From: JAVKFY01 sp040223615
GTDB lineage: Bacteria; Pseudomonadota; Alphaproteobacteria; GCA-2731375
Direction of reading: 5' to 3'
NCBI GenBank assembly: GCA_040223615.1
Contig: JAVKFY010000071.1
Location: forward strand, 1-64,000
Length of the DNA stretch: 64,000 nucleotides
Shown: positions 52,030 through 60,939 of the stretch, one piece after another
How positions within the stretch are numbered: position 1 is the first letter of the stretch
Layout of the letters: each line of letters begins with the position of its first letter
Notes under the pieces: model-generated
The model's database searches: none
The model's input: the letters and a program-made list of their open reading frames with translations, nothing else
What the model was told of the DNA's origin: nothing
Position numbers and translations under genes: made by a program

Positions 52030-53550
52030 TCACTCCGCCGCGACCAGGCTCCTTGGTACGTCCGGCTTCGATTTCGGCTTGATCTCGTCGAACCGGTCCA
52101 TCACGTGGCGGGCCCAGTGTGCGACGTCGTAATGCCGCACGCCGTCGCGCAATCGCTGCATGCGCTCGCGTTGCTCGCCCGGGCTCATGCCCAGCGCCTG
52201 ATCGATCGCGGCGTCCATGGAGCGATGCGAGTAAGGGTTGGTCAGCACCGCGTTCGGCAACTCCACCGCCGCGCCGGCGAATTCCGACAGCACCAGCACG
52301 CCTTGCTCGTCGGCGCGCGTGGCACAGAACTCCTTGGCCACCAGGTTCAGGCCATCGCGCAACGGGGCGATCCAGCAGATGTCGGCGGCACGGTAGTAGG
52401 CGACGAGCTCCTCGAACGGGATCGCGGTGGTGAACAGGATGATCGGCTGCCAATCGAGATTGCCGTAGCGGCCGTTGATCCGGCCGACCAGCGCCTCGAT
52501 GTCGCGTTGCGCCTTGCGATAGACGGTCATGTTGGTGTTCGACGACACCGAGGTGACCATCAAGGTGATCTGATCACGCAACTCGGGCCGGCGTTCGAGC
52601 AGCCGCTCGTACGACTCCAGCATCTCGCGGGTGCCCTTGGTGTAGTCGGTGCGACCGACCGAGACGATCAGCCGGCGGCCGTCCAGCGCCTCGCGGATCT
52701 CGGCGACCTTGGCGTCGGTCGCCGGCAACTGCATGAGTTCGTCGATGTAGTCGGCGTTGGTCCCGACCGGAAAGGCGTCGATGTTGACGGTGTGGCCCCG
52801 GTGGCGGATGCGGGTCGGCACGCTCGGCTCCGACAGCGCCATGCCGGTCGGCGACATGCCGTCCTCGGTCTCGACCGTCTGCGTGATCTCGACGCCGAAC
52901 AGGCTGCGCGCGGTGGCCACGAAGTTGGCGGCGTAGCGCGGAATGTGGAAGCCGACGAGGTCGCACTTCAGCAGGCTGTCCATGATCTCGGTGCGCCAGG
53001 GCAGCACGTTGAACACGTCGGGCGCCGGGAACGGCGTGTGGTGGAAGAAGGCGATGCGCGCGTTCGGCTTGATCTGGCGCAGATAGGTCGGCACCAGCCA
53101 CAGATTGTAGTCGTGGATCCAGATCAGGGCGTCGTCGGCCGCCTCCGCCGCCGCGGCTTCCGCGAACAGCCAGTTCACCTCGCGATAGGTCGGCCAGTCG
53201 ACCGGCTCGTAGTCATAGGTCTCCGGGAAGCTGTGCAGGATCGGCCATAGCGCCTCCTTGGAGGTCACGTGGTAGAAGCTCTTCACCTGCTGTGGCGTCA
53301 GTGGCAGGCGCGAGACGTTGTACTCGCCGACGGTGTCGCTGACGGTGACGACACGCTGGAACGTCTCGAGATGCTTGGCCTTGACCTGGGTCCAGGCGAC
53401 CCAGGCGCCACGGTCGATCTCGCCGAAGAAACTCTTCAGCGTCGGCACGATCCCGTTCGGGCTCCGGTGCGGGCGATAGAGTGTCTTGCCGTCTTCGACC
53501 ACCTCTTCCATGGGCTGGCGGTGGTAGACGATGACGAGGTCCGATTTCAC
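52030..53550 (-). CDS. ggpS: Glucosylglycerol-phosphate synthase
   Basis: A 506-residue GT20 glycosyltransferase that joins ADP-glucose to glycerol-3-phosphate. It resembles GgpS rather than trehalose-phosphate synthase OtsA: the N-terminus reads LVIVYHRQPMEEVVEDGKTL and SPNGIVPTLKSFF, in place of the SNR motif of OtsA. FYHVTSKEALWPILHSFP, WIHDYNLWLVPTYLRQ, FFHHTPFPAPDVFNVLPW and RDGLNLVAKEFCA match the cyanobacterial GgpS pattern. It is flanked by a HAD phosphatase and gpsA, which provides the acceptor, with ATGA overlaps on the upstream side (53547-53550). Glucosylglycerol is an osmoprotectant. Whether this operon is salt-induced is not visible. Confidence 0.9.
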   Translation of the reverse strand: MKSDLVIVYHRQPMEEVVEDGKTLYRPHRSPNGIVPTLKSFFGEIDRGAWVAWTQVKAKHLETFQRVVTVSDTVGEYNVSRLPLTPQQVKSFYHVTSKEALWPILHSFPETYDYEPVDWPTYREVNWLFAEAAAAEAADDALIWIHDYNLWLVPTYLRQIKPNARIAFFHHTPFPAPDVFNVLPWRTEIMDSLLKCDLVGFHIPRYAANFVATARSLFGVEITQTVETEDGMSPTGMALSEPSVPTRIRHRGHTVNIDAFPVGTNADYIDELMQLPATDAKVAEIREALDGRRLIVSVGRTDYTKGTREMLESYERLLERRPELRDQITLMVTSVSSNTNMTVYRKAQRDIEALVGRINGRYGNLDWQPIILFTTAIPFEELVAYYRAADICWIAPLRDGLNLVAKEFCATRADEQGVLVLSEFAGAAVELPNAVLTNPYSHRSMDAAIDQALGMSPGEQRERMQRLRDGVRHYDVAHWARHVMDRFDEIKPKSKPDVPRSLVAAE

Positions 53551-54284
53551 GCGGCGTACTCCGAAAGCAGTTCAAGGTGGTCGATGGCTTCGAGGATGCC
53601 GGCGGCGCCCGCGCCGGCACTGCGGTAGACAGACGGCAGATCCTGCAGGCATTGGATCAGCGCCGGTTCGCTGTTCGATACCGCGACGCCCTTCAGGCCG
53701 GTCTGGAACAGCGACAGGTCATTCAGCGTGTCGCCGGCGACCAGCACGCGCTCACGGTCGAGAGCGAGATGCTCGATGAGCCGCAGCAGCGTCGGGCCCT
53801 TGGCGACGCCACGCGGCAGCACGTCGAGAAAGCGCTCGGCGGAGATCAGCACATCGAATCCCTGCGCCTCGATCTGCGGTACCAGTGCGCGATCGAACCT
53901 GTCCGGGTCATAGTCGTAGCTGACCCGGTAGCGGAACGGCGTCGGCTGCAGGCTCAGCCCAGGCGTGCGGTCCAGCATCTCGCGGACCTGCTCGCCACGG
54001 TCGGACCAGCGCCGAGCAATCTCTGCCTCAACCGCCTGCAATGGCGACATCTCGCGGCCCTCGGCCACGCTGGTGCCGACGTCTCCGATCACGTAGTCCG
54101 GCCATGGCACGTTGGTGTCGCGGCATAGGCCGCGAATGAACGGCAGGTCGCGGCCGGTGACGAAGATCAGCAGCAGTTCGTCGCGGCGAGTCTCGACCAG
54201 GTCATAGAGTTCCGCCCGCGCCGGCAAGGTGCCGCCCAGGAAGGTGCCGTCCAGATCGGTCGCCAGAATCAACTTCGCGGTCAT
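53547..54284 (-). CDS. HAD-family phosphatase, probable glucosylglycerol-phosphate phosphatase
   Basis: A 245-residue HAD hydrolase of the sucrose-phosphate-phosphatase type. Motif I is ATDLDGTFLGG (nucleophile D10, acid/base D12), motif II lies around FVTGRDLPFIRG, and motif IV is VAGDTLNDLSLF with the family CAP region between. In Azotobacter-type bacteria a similar HAD domain is fused to GgpS; here it is a separate gene overlapping ggpS by 4 bp (ATGA) and gpsA by 4 bp. It would dephosphorylate glucosylglycerol-3-phosphate to the final osmolyte. Trehalose- or sucrose-phosphate is a less likely substrate given the neighbours. Confidence 0.87.
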   Translation of the reverse strand: MTAKLILATDLDGTFLGGTLPARAELYDLVETRRDELLLIFVTGRDLPFIRGLCRDTNVPWPDYVIGDVGTSVAEGREMSPLQAVEAEIARRWSDRGEQVREMLDRTPGLSLQPTPFRYRVSYDYDPDRFDRALVPQIEAQGFDVLISAERFLDVLPRGVAKGPTLLRLIEHLALDRERVLVAGDTLNDLSLFQTGLKGVAVSNSEPALIQCLQDLPSVYRSAGAGAAGILEAIDHLELLSEYAA

Positions 54285-55426
54285 CGCGTCAGCGCCTCGA
54301 CCCGCGCCTCGATCTCGTCCGACGACGCCGGATGCGGCAACTCGACATCCAGCGCCTTCGGTTCCGCGCGCAGCGGACGGCCAAGCAGGGCCGCCAGCGC
54401 GTCCGCGACGCTGATGTCGCCATCGAGCACGGCGCGAACCGCCTCGCAGATCGGCATCTCGATGCCGTGGCGACGCGCCAGGTCGGTGACCGAGGTGGCG
54501 TTGGCGACGCCCTCAACCACCTGCGCCTTGCCGGCGAGGATCTCGGCCACGCTGGCGCCACGGCCGAGTGCCAGACCGAAAGACATGTTGCGCGACTGCT
54601 CGCTGGAACAGGTCAAAAGCAGGTCGCCGATGCCAGCCAGGCCCGTCACCGTCTCGCGCCGGCCGCCCAGCGCTTCGGCCAGGCTTTTCATTTCCTCCAG
54701 GCCGCGGGTAATCAGCGCCGCGCGCGTGTTGGAGCGGAAACCGAGTCCCGTCGCCACACCACAGGCGATCGCCAGCACGTTCTTCACCGCGCCGCCAATC
54801 TCCACGCCGATTACGTCGTCGGAGACATAGGGACGGAAGGTCGCCGTGCCGAGCGCCAGCGCGGTCCGCGCCGCCAGCGAGTTCTCCGACGTGCCGTTGT
54901 TTGCGTCCGCCGAGGCCACGGTGATCGCGGTCGGCATGCCGGCCGCCACCTCTTCCGCGAAGGTCGGCCCCGACAGCACGGCCAGCGGCCGGCCCGGCAT
55001 CGCCTCCTCGACGACGTCGCTCATCAGCTTGCCGGTGCCGCGCTCCACGCCCTTGGCGCAGATCAACACCGGTACACCGACGGCCAGGCAGCTGTGGACG
55101 CACGCGGCCATGTCGCGCAGGAACTGCGACGGCACCACGAGCAGGACGAGGTCGGCTTCGGCGACGGCCTCGCTGAGGTCCACGGTTGCCCTGACCGCGC
55201 TCGGCACCCGCCGCTGCGGCAGGAAGGTCGCGTTCTCGCCGCTGGCGGCAATCGCCGACACAACCTCCGGCTCACGCGCCCACAGTCGGACGCGCCGCCC
55301 GGCGCTCGCCGCCGTGATCGCCAGCGCCGTGCCCCACGCACCAGCGCCGACCACAGCAATATTCTCGAATTCATCCTCCAGAAGAACGCCATTGACGTCC
55401 TCCTCGGTCGATTGGTTTACCATCAT
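54281..55426 (-). CDS. gpsA: Glycerol-3-phosphate dehydrogenase [NAD(P)+]
   Basis: Makes glycerol-3-phosphate from dihydroxyacetone phosphate. The Rossmann motif VVGAGAWGTALAITAASAG lies near the N-terminus, VPSQFLRDMAA follows, and the catalytic Lys block is GGAVKNVLAIACGVATGLGF with NTRAALITRGLEEM. The C-terminal MPICEAVRAVLDG agrees with GpsA. This copy sits at the head of the ggpS operon and likely supplies the GgpS acceptor; it may not be the housekeeping enzyme. The start at 55426 follows AAGGGG; an ATG at 55486 would add 20 residues, and even the shorter form has about 20 residues before the Rossmann motif. Confidence 0.92.
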   Translation of the reverse strand: MMVNQSTEEDVNGVLLEDEFENIAVVGAGAWGTALAITAASAGRRVRLWAREPEVVSAIAASGENATFLPQRRVPSAVRATVDLSEAVAEADLVLLVVPSQFLRDMAACVHSCLAVGVPVLICAKGVERGTGKLMSDVVEEAMPGRPLAVLSGPTFAEEVAAGMPTAITVASADANNGTSENSLAARTALALGTATFRPYVSDDVIGVEIGGAVKNVLAIACGVATGLGFRSNTRAALITRGLEEMKSLAEALGGRRETVTGLAGIGDLLLTCSSEQSRNMSFGLALGRGASVAEILAGKAQVVEGVANATSVTDLARRHGIEMPICEAVRAVLDGDISVADALAALLGRPLRAEPKALDVELPHPASSDEIEARVEALTR

Positions 55427-55715
55427 CCCCTTGGCACGGTGTGCCGGACGGACGCGCGGCAAGATCGCCGGCGCGTCATCAGCCATCAGGCAAAGGCGGA
55501 CCGGTTCGTTCCGTCCTTCGCAACATTATCTCAATGGCGACGCCGTGAAGTCACGTCGCACGATGGCGTGTCCCGAATCTTGATTGGTGGACAAGGATAC
55601 AGGGTCGTGCGTTGAATTTCCACCCCCAACCCCGTTATGCTTGCCATCAGGTGACGAAAATTAAACAAATTCAGCTATTTGGGAGAGAGGCCAGTCCGCC
55701 GGAACGGAGTTCGAT

Positions 55716-57335
55716 ATGACAAATGAGTGGTGGCGTGGCGCGATCCTGTATCAAATATATCCACGAAGTTTTCAAGATGCGAACCACGACGGCGTTGGCG
55801 ACCTTCCCGGAATAACGGAACGGCTTCCGTATGTCGCGCGTCTGGGTGTCGATGCGATCTGGATTTCGCCGTTTTTCCGTTCGCCGATGCGCGACTTCGG
55901 TTACGACGTCCAGGACTATCGAAGCGTCGACCCTTTGTTCGGCACGATTGCCGATTTCGACGAGCTAATACAAGCCGCACATCGCCAGGGCCTGCGCGTC
56001 TTGATCGACATGGTGCTGAGCCACACCGCCGATCAGCACGCCTGGTTCGAGGAGAGCCGGCGCAACCGGGACAACGCGCGCGCCGACTGGTACGTGTGGG
56101 CCAATGCCCGCCCAGACGGAACGCCGCCGAACAACTGGCTGTCGATGTTCGGTGGCGTCGCCTGGACCTGGGAACCGAGGCGCGAGCAGTACTACCTGCA
56201 CAATTTCCTGCCCAGCCAACCCGATCTCAACATCCACAATCCCGACGTGCAGGACGCCTTACTGGCCGAGTGCCAGTTCTGGCTCGACCGCGGCGTCGAC
56301 GGTTTCCGCCTCGATGCCTGCAACTTCCTCACACACGACCCGGAGCTGCGTGACAATCCACCCCGGCCTGCCGGGTACCCGCCGACCGACGCCGTGAAGC
56401 CGAACAACCCCTACAATTTCCAGCTTCATAGCTTCGACAAGTCGCAGCCCGAGACCCTGACCTTTCTGCATCGCCTGCGTGACCTCGCCGAGAAGTACCA
56501 GGACGTCGCGCTGGTCGCCGAGATCGCCGACGACGACTCGATCGCCCGCATCGCCGAGTACGCTGGTCCGGGCGGCCCGCTGCATACCGGTTATTCGTTC
56601 GCGTTGCTGGGCGATCAGCTCGACCTGCACGTGTTGCGCGAGACGGTGGAGGCGTTCAGCGACGAGGAGCGTCAGGGCTGGCCCGCCTGGGCTTTCTCCA
56701 ACCATGACGTGATGCGCGTGGTCAGCCGCTGGGGCGGGCCGCAGGCGCCGGCCGCCTTTGCCCGCGCACTGCTGTTCCTGCTGCTCAGCCTGCGCGGCAC
56801 GGTGTTCCTCTACCAAGGCGAGGAGCTTGGCCTGCATGAGGTCGATGTGCCGTACGAGCGCATCGTCGACCCCTACGGCCTCACCTTCTATCCGGAGTTC
56901 AAGGGGCGCGACGGCTGCCGCACGCCGATGCCGTGGAGCGATGCCGATCCAAGGGCGCATTTCACCGACGTCGAGCCGTGGCTGCCGATCCCGAATGACC
57001 ACATCGCCGCCTGCGTCGCGGCACAGGAAGCCGACCCGTCATCGACCCTGCAGTTCGCGCGGGCCATGATCGCCTGGCGCAAGAAACACCCGGCGATGAC
57101 GCGCGGTCGCATCGAGTTCCAGCACGTTGCCGACCGGCAGATCAGCTTCCTGCGCCACGCTGACGACGAAACGCTGCTGGTGGCGGTGAACCTCGCGGAC
57201 GAAACCGTGAGATTGCCGCGACCCGAGGGCAACGTTGCCCCCCTGCCCGACGTTACGGTGAATGCATCGATCAACACCGGCGAACTGACACTTCCGCCCT
57301 ATGCGACGCTGGCGGCAACGTTCAACGCGACCTGA
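55716..57335 (+). CDS. GH13 alpha-glucosidase
   Basis: A 539-residue family GH13 enzyme. Catalytic residues are D200 (nucleophile, DGFRLDACNF), E269 (acid/base, LVAEIADDD) and D331 (FSNHDVMR); the first conserved region is VLIDMVLSHTADQH. WWRGAILYQIYPRSFQDANH and the GYDVQDYR stretch are typical of oligo-1,6-/alpha-glucosidases. No signal peptide is seen, so it acts in the cytoplasm. The start has GGAG 6 nt upstream. It is divergent from the glucosylglycerol operon, so it may hydrolyse glucosylglycerol or related imported glucosides; this is inference. Confidence 0.9.
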   Translation: MTNEWWRGAILYQIYPRSFQDANHDGVGDLPGITERLPYVARLGVDAIWISPFFRSPMRDFGYDVQDYRSVDPLFGTIADFDELIQAAHRQGLRVLIDMVLSHTADQHAWFEESRRNRDNARADWYVWANARPDGTPPNNWLSMFGGVAWTWEPRREQYYLHNFLPSQPDLNIHNPDVQDALLAECQFWLDRGVDGFRLDACNFLTHDPELRDNPPRPAGYPPTDAVKPNNPYNFQLHSFDKSQPETLTFLHRLRDLAEKYQDVALVAEIADDDSIARIAEYAGPGGPLHTGYSFALLGDQLDLHVLRETVEAFSDEERQGWPAWAFSNHDVMRVVSRWGGPQAPAAFARALLFLLLSLRGTVFLYQGEELGLHEVDVPYERIVDPYGLTFYPEFKGRDGCRTPMPWSDADPRAHFTDVEPWLPIPNDHIAACVAAQEADPSSTLQFARAMIAWRKKHPAMTRGRIEFQHVADRQISFLRHADDETLLVAVNLADETVRLPRPEGNVAPLPDVTVNASINTGELTLPPYATLAATFNAT

Positions 57336-57437
57336 CGTCTGCTACCGGCCAGGTCGCGACGACGTCGGCGCCGAGAGTGACGTCCGAGTTCGGAGGCAAA
57401 CCGGTCGTCGCGTCATCGCCTGGTCGTGGTCAGAGAA

Positions 57438-57968
57438 CTATTCCACGTGAGGGGTCGGAATCGGTTCTGCTGCATTATGACGTCGATCCGCAGCTTCAAA
57501 GTTGCGCTGTTTGCGCCGTCGATCTGGGCCAAAGTACTTCGGGGTTTCGAAGAAAACTCGATCTTTTCTGATCAAGTGTTCAAACGCCTTATAGAGATGC
57601 GACAATGACACCGGCTTGGATATCGAATAGTCGGATCCTGCAAGTCGCGCTTTTTGAACCAATTGCTTGGTCGCGTGTCCAGTCAGAACAATGATTGGCA
57701 CATATTTTACGTGACCGGGGGAGGATCGGATCATTCGAACGAACTCTTCTCCATTGACCGGGTCCATCACCCAGTCCACTATGATCAAATCTGGAGTCCA
57801 GTCCACCAGATGCGCAAATGCCTCAACTGGATCCACAAATCCAACAACGTCAGATATCCGCATCGCGTTCATTATTTGACCAACAATCTTGGTCATGAAG
57901 GAGTTATCGTCGACAACCATGATTGACAGGCCCGAGAAGTCATATTTGACAGTCATTCGGGTTTCCAA
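57438..57968 (-). CDS. Response regulator with receiver domain and short basic tail
   Basis: A 176-residue protein. The receiver covers about residues 14-140: acidic D20-D21 (IMVVDDNSF), phospho-acceptor D65 (LIIVDWVMDPVNG), a Thr in IIVLTGHA and K118 in SISKPV. The tail reads FGPDRRRKQRNFEAADRRH, a polar segment frequent after lone alphaproteobacterial receivers. There is no output domain. An ATG at 57956 (residue 5) is an alternative start. No kinase is encoded nearby. The base composition is lower in GC than its neighbours, which may indicate transfer. Role unknown. Confidence 0.85.
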   Translation of the reverse strand: METRMTVKYDFSGLSIMVVDDNSFMTKIVGQIMNAMRISDVVGFVDPVEAFAHLVDWTPDLIIVDWVMDPVNGEEFVRMIRSSPGHVKYVPIIVLTGHATKQLVQKARLAGSDYSISKPVSLSHLYKAFEHLIRKDRVFFETPKYFGPDRRRKQRNFEAADRRHNAAEPIPTPHVE

Positions 57969-58777
57969 ATCAAACGCTAGTAATACTGAGCAAGATCATA
58001 CTGAAAAAGAGAATTCCTGTTCGCGATTGAACTCTGACTGACATCGGTGGTCATGACCCAGACGCGTTCTGAATTGCGAAGAAAGCTCACGCCTCTCCGC
58101 TCCGTTGCCTGCTCAGACAACGCGCGTAGCGCGCACATTGCCTCGATAAGGAGAACTCGCACGGGTATGCTCCGACTGATCAACGATCGCACAGCTTATC
58201 GGTGCATGGTTAACCGACGGTGAATATCGAATGTAGTTCATTCGATTTATGAATAGATGTTAACTGAACTAGCGTAATCAGTTGTTCTCAATGACGAACG
58301 CTTTCGAATTCTCGGCAACCACAACGAGATACTTCAGGTCTTTCTGGACATTCGCCGGTGCTCGCCCTGGCGCGGCTGATCGCACACGCAGCCGCGCCAG
58401 CAGATTACCAGACCCAGAAGGCGCAGCATCATGACGAACCCGCGCCTGACGAAGCCGGCCAATCCGTTCGACCGAGCCCGCGCGACACCATGCATCAGTC
58501 GACCGGCTACCGCGACGGCCTGATCCTGACGCCGTTAGCGGTCACCAGCCGGCGCCCTGCGCCCTTGCACAGTCGGTGTCCGCATTTTCACAATGCCGCG
58601 GCGCGTCGCCAACCGATCGCGACGCCGCGCTGGGCCGACGGAACAACTTTCCGCCGCGCCACATACCGACAATGCCGTGTCGCGTCCCACTTGTTGGCCG
58701 GGCGCCGCGCAACCGGGTAGGACAAGGGGCGTCATCTGTCTCGATGCGCCGTTGAACGTTGCCATCAGGAGGACGCC
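57969..58777. other. Intergenic region without a supported gene
   Basis: This 0.8-kb stretch includes a segment (about 58180-58330) distinctly richer in A and T than the rest of the window. Frames here are short, such as a 71-codon minus-strand frame (58192-57977, GTG start) ending NSLFQYDLAQYY and a plus-strand frame at 58358-58720. Neither has a clear ribosome site or recognisable domain. An AGGAGG ribosome site at about 58769 belongs to the next gene. Promoters for the flanking genes must lie here. Confidence 0.5.
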
Positions 58778-59701
58778 ATGATCACGAACGATTTTGAGGT
58801 GATTGACCCACGCTTCGCCAAGCTGGTGCTGGGCAACGTGCACGTCGAGCAACTCTGGACCGGCGGGCGCTGGACCGAGGGACCGGCCTACTTTGCCGCC
58901 GGGCGTTACCTGATCTGGTCCGACATTCCGAACGACCGCCTGCTGCGCTGGGACGAGACGGACGGGTCGGTGTCGGAGTTCGAGGCGCCCTGCCGCAATC
59001 AGAATGGCCACACGGTCGACCGCGAAGGGCGGCTGGTCTGCTGCGAGCACCGGGCACGTTGCGTGTCGCGCATCGAGCATGACGGCAGCCGTACCGTGCT
59101 GGCCGATGCCTTCGACGGCAAGCGGCTGAACTCGCCGAACGACGTGGTGGTGAAGTCGGACGGCTCGGTGTGGTTCACCGACCCGACCTATGGCATCGAC
59201 GGCGACTACGAGGGCGATCCGGCGGAGTCGGAGGTCGGCCGCTCCAACGTCTACCGGGTCGATCCCGCGACCGGCGCCGTCACCGCCGTTGTCACCGACT
59301 TGCTGAAGCCCAACGGCCTGGCCTTCTCGATCGACGAGCGGGTGCTCTACGTCGCCGACACCGGCTTCACGCACGATCCATCGAACACGCCGAAGATCCT
59401 GACCTACCCGGTCTCCGCCGACGGTGCCTCGCTGGGCCAGGGCCAGCTCTTCGCGGAAAGTCCGTTCGGTCTTTACGACGGCTTTCGCGTCGACGTGCAC
59501 GGCAACATCTGGACGTCGGCCGGCGACGGCGTGCACGTCTACGCGGCCGACGCGAGCCTCATCGGCAAGATCAGGGTGCCCGAGGTGGTGTCCAACGTCT
59601 GCTTCGGTGGGCGCAAGCGCAACCGGCTGTTCATCACCGGCACGAAGAGCCTCTATGCAGTCTACGTGAACACGCGCGGCGCGATCTCGCAGGCCGCGTA
59701 G
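58778..59701 (+). CDS. SMP-30/gluconolactonase-family hydrolase
   Basis: A 307-residue six-bladed propeller protein. Metal-site residues are recognisable: Glu in RWTEGPAYF, Asn in LNSPNDVVVKSDG, Asn in LLKPNGLAFSID and Asp in YDGFRVDVHGN. Members hydrolyse sugar lactones or other lactones. The ATG at 58778 follows AGGAGG. It is convergent with the SDR gene 5 bp downstream. Proximity to two PRISE-like reductases and a luciferase-like monooxygenase suggests a lactone formed in that pathway, but no substrate can be named. Confidence 0.88.
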   Translation: MITNDFEVIDPRFAKLVLGNVHVEQLWTGGRWTEGPAYFAAGRYLIWSDIPNDRLLRWDETDGSVSEFEAPCRNQNGHTVDREGRLVCCEHRARCVSRIEHDGSRTVLADAFDGKRLNSPNDVVVKSDGSVWFTDPTYGIDGDYEGDPAESEVGRSNVYRVDPATGAVTAVVTDLLKPNGLAFSIDERVLYVADTGFTHDPSNTPKILTYPVSADGASLGQGQLFAESPFGLYDGFRVDVHGNIWTSAGDGVHVYAADASLIGKIRVPEVVSNVCFGGRKRNRLFITGTKSLYAVYVNTRGAISQAA

Positions 59702-59706
59702 ACGAG

Positions 59707-60759
59707 CTACGGGATCACCTTGTCGGCGCGGAACTGTCCGAGCAGGCGCAGGAACATGTCCTCGCTGTCGACCACCTCGGTAAAGCCGGCCTGGATGCGC
59801 CTCACGTCGCTCATCACGTAGTCCCAGTCGGTGGCGAACACCCAGTCGGCGAAGGCCCAGTCGCCAGCCTCCGAGAAGGGCATCGGCTGCAGATCGTGTT
59901 CGCGCACCAGGCGGTCCCACACCGCGCCCTTGTCGGCCATGAAGTCGGCCAGGCTGATCCTTTGCGGCGGCGCCCAGGGCATGTCGAAGAAAGCCGCCAG
60001 CTTCGGCCACACATTGCACCAGCGGAAGCAGTCGGCGTTGGTCAGGTTAAAGGGCTGGTTCTCGGCGGCCGGGCTGATCGCGGCCCATATCGTGGCGCGA
60101 GCCAGCAGGCCGGCGTCGGTGACTTGGCCCAGCACCTCGTAGGCGCGCGGGCTGCCAGGAAAACGCAAGGGCAGGCCGTAGGCCTTGCAGATCGCGGCGT
60201 AGACACCGATCAGCAACATCAGGTTCAGCGGCACGCCACGCGCCGGTCCGCAGACCAGCTCCGGCCGCACCGCCGACCAACTCCAGGCCTTGCCGGCCTG
60301 GCGCGCCGTCAGAAAGTCCTGCTGGTCGTAGTAGAAGTTGGGCGGCAGGTGGCGGGCGTCGTCTTCCCTGGCCGGCGTCACGAAGGCGCCGAGGTGGCGG
60401 CCGTAATACTTGCCGCCTTCCTGCAGCGATATGTGGCGCAGCCCCTCGGCGACGGGCTCGACGGCATCGACGGCGTTGACCAGCAGCGCCAGGTTGCCCT
60501 CGACGTTCTCGGAGGCCAGTCCGCCATGCAGGCCGGCATAGAACAGGTGGGTGACGTCGATCAGCTCGGCCAGCGCGCGTTTCGCCGCCGCGGCGTCGAG
60601 CAGATCGACCGAGATGAACCGCGCGTTGGTTTCGAAGCCGGGCGGTTGACGCGAGACCGCCGTCACGGTCCAGCCGCCAGCGCGCGTCAGTTCCTGCACC
60701 AGGGTGCGGCCGATGACGCCGCGACCACCGATAACCAGCGCGTGTTTGTTCTCTGCCAT
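59707..60759 (-). CDS. PRISE-like SDR oxidoreductase (progesterone 5-beta-reductase-like), copy 1
   Basis: A 350-residue atypical short-chain dehydrogenase. The N-terminal nucleotide motif is VIGGRGVIGRTLVQEL. The family catalytic pair is visible as K117 in GGKYYG and the Tyr of NFYYDQQDF (143-144), both spaced as in progesterone 5-beta-reductase/iridoid synthase-type enzymes, which reduce enones with NADPH. The paralogue at 60940 keeps every one of these residues at identical positions and is transcribed divergently, 180 bp away. A role in reducing an unsaturated ketone or aldehyde is plausible; the substrate is unknown. Confidence 0.85.
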   Translation of the reverse strand: MAENKHALVIGGRGVIGRTLVQELTRAGGWTVTAVSRQPPGFETNARFISVDLLDAAAAKRALAELIDVTHLFYAGLHGGLASENVEGNLALLVNAVDAVEPVAEGLRHISLQEGGKYYGRHLGAFVTPAREDDARHLPPNFYYDQQDFLTARQAGKAWSWSAVRPELVCGPARGVPLNLMLLIGVYAAICKAYGLPLRFPGSPRAYEVLGQVTDAGLLARATIWAAISPAAENQPFNLTNADCFRWCNVWPKLAAFFDMPWAPPQRISLADFMADKGAVWDRLVREHDLQPMPFSEAGDWAFADWVFATDWDYVMSDVRRIQAGFTEVVDSEDMFLRLLGQFRADKVIP

Positions 60760-60939
60760 TCCGGCTCTCTCCTGCAGACTGCGTGCGCGCAGCCACGCTA
60801 GCGCAGATGGCGCGGCCGCTGAAACGAATGGCAGCCATGCGCCGGCGGTCTATTGGCCGTATTGGAAGCCGTTCGCTAGTGTACGAAGACGTACGGCATG
60901 TAACGAAGGCCGTCACAGGTATTGTCGGGAGGAGAAGAA

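Noticed and set aside
52030..53550. Calling the GT20 enzyme trehalose-6-phosphate synthase (OtsA)
   Set aside because: The N-terminus lacks the SNR motif for glucose-6-phosphate and instead matches GgpS; gpsA next door supplies the GgpS acceptor.
57977..58192. 71-codon GTG-initiated minus-strand frame
   Set aside because: No ribosome site, no recognisable domain and not linked to neighbours; described only within the intergenic entry.
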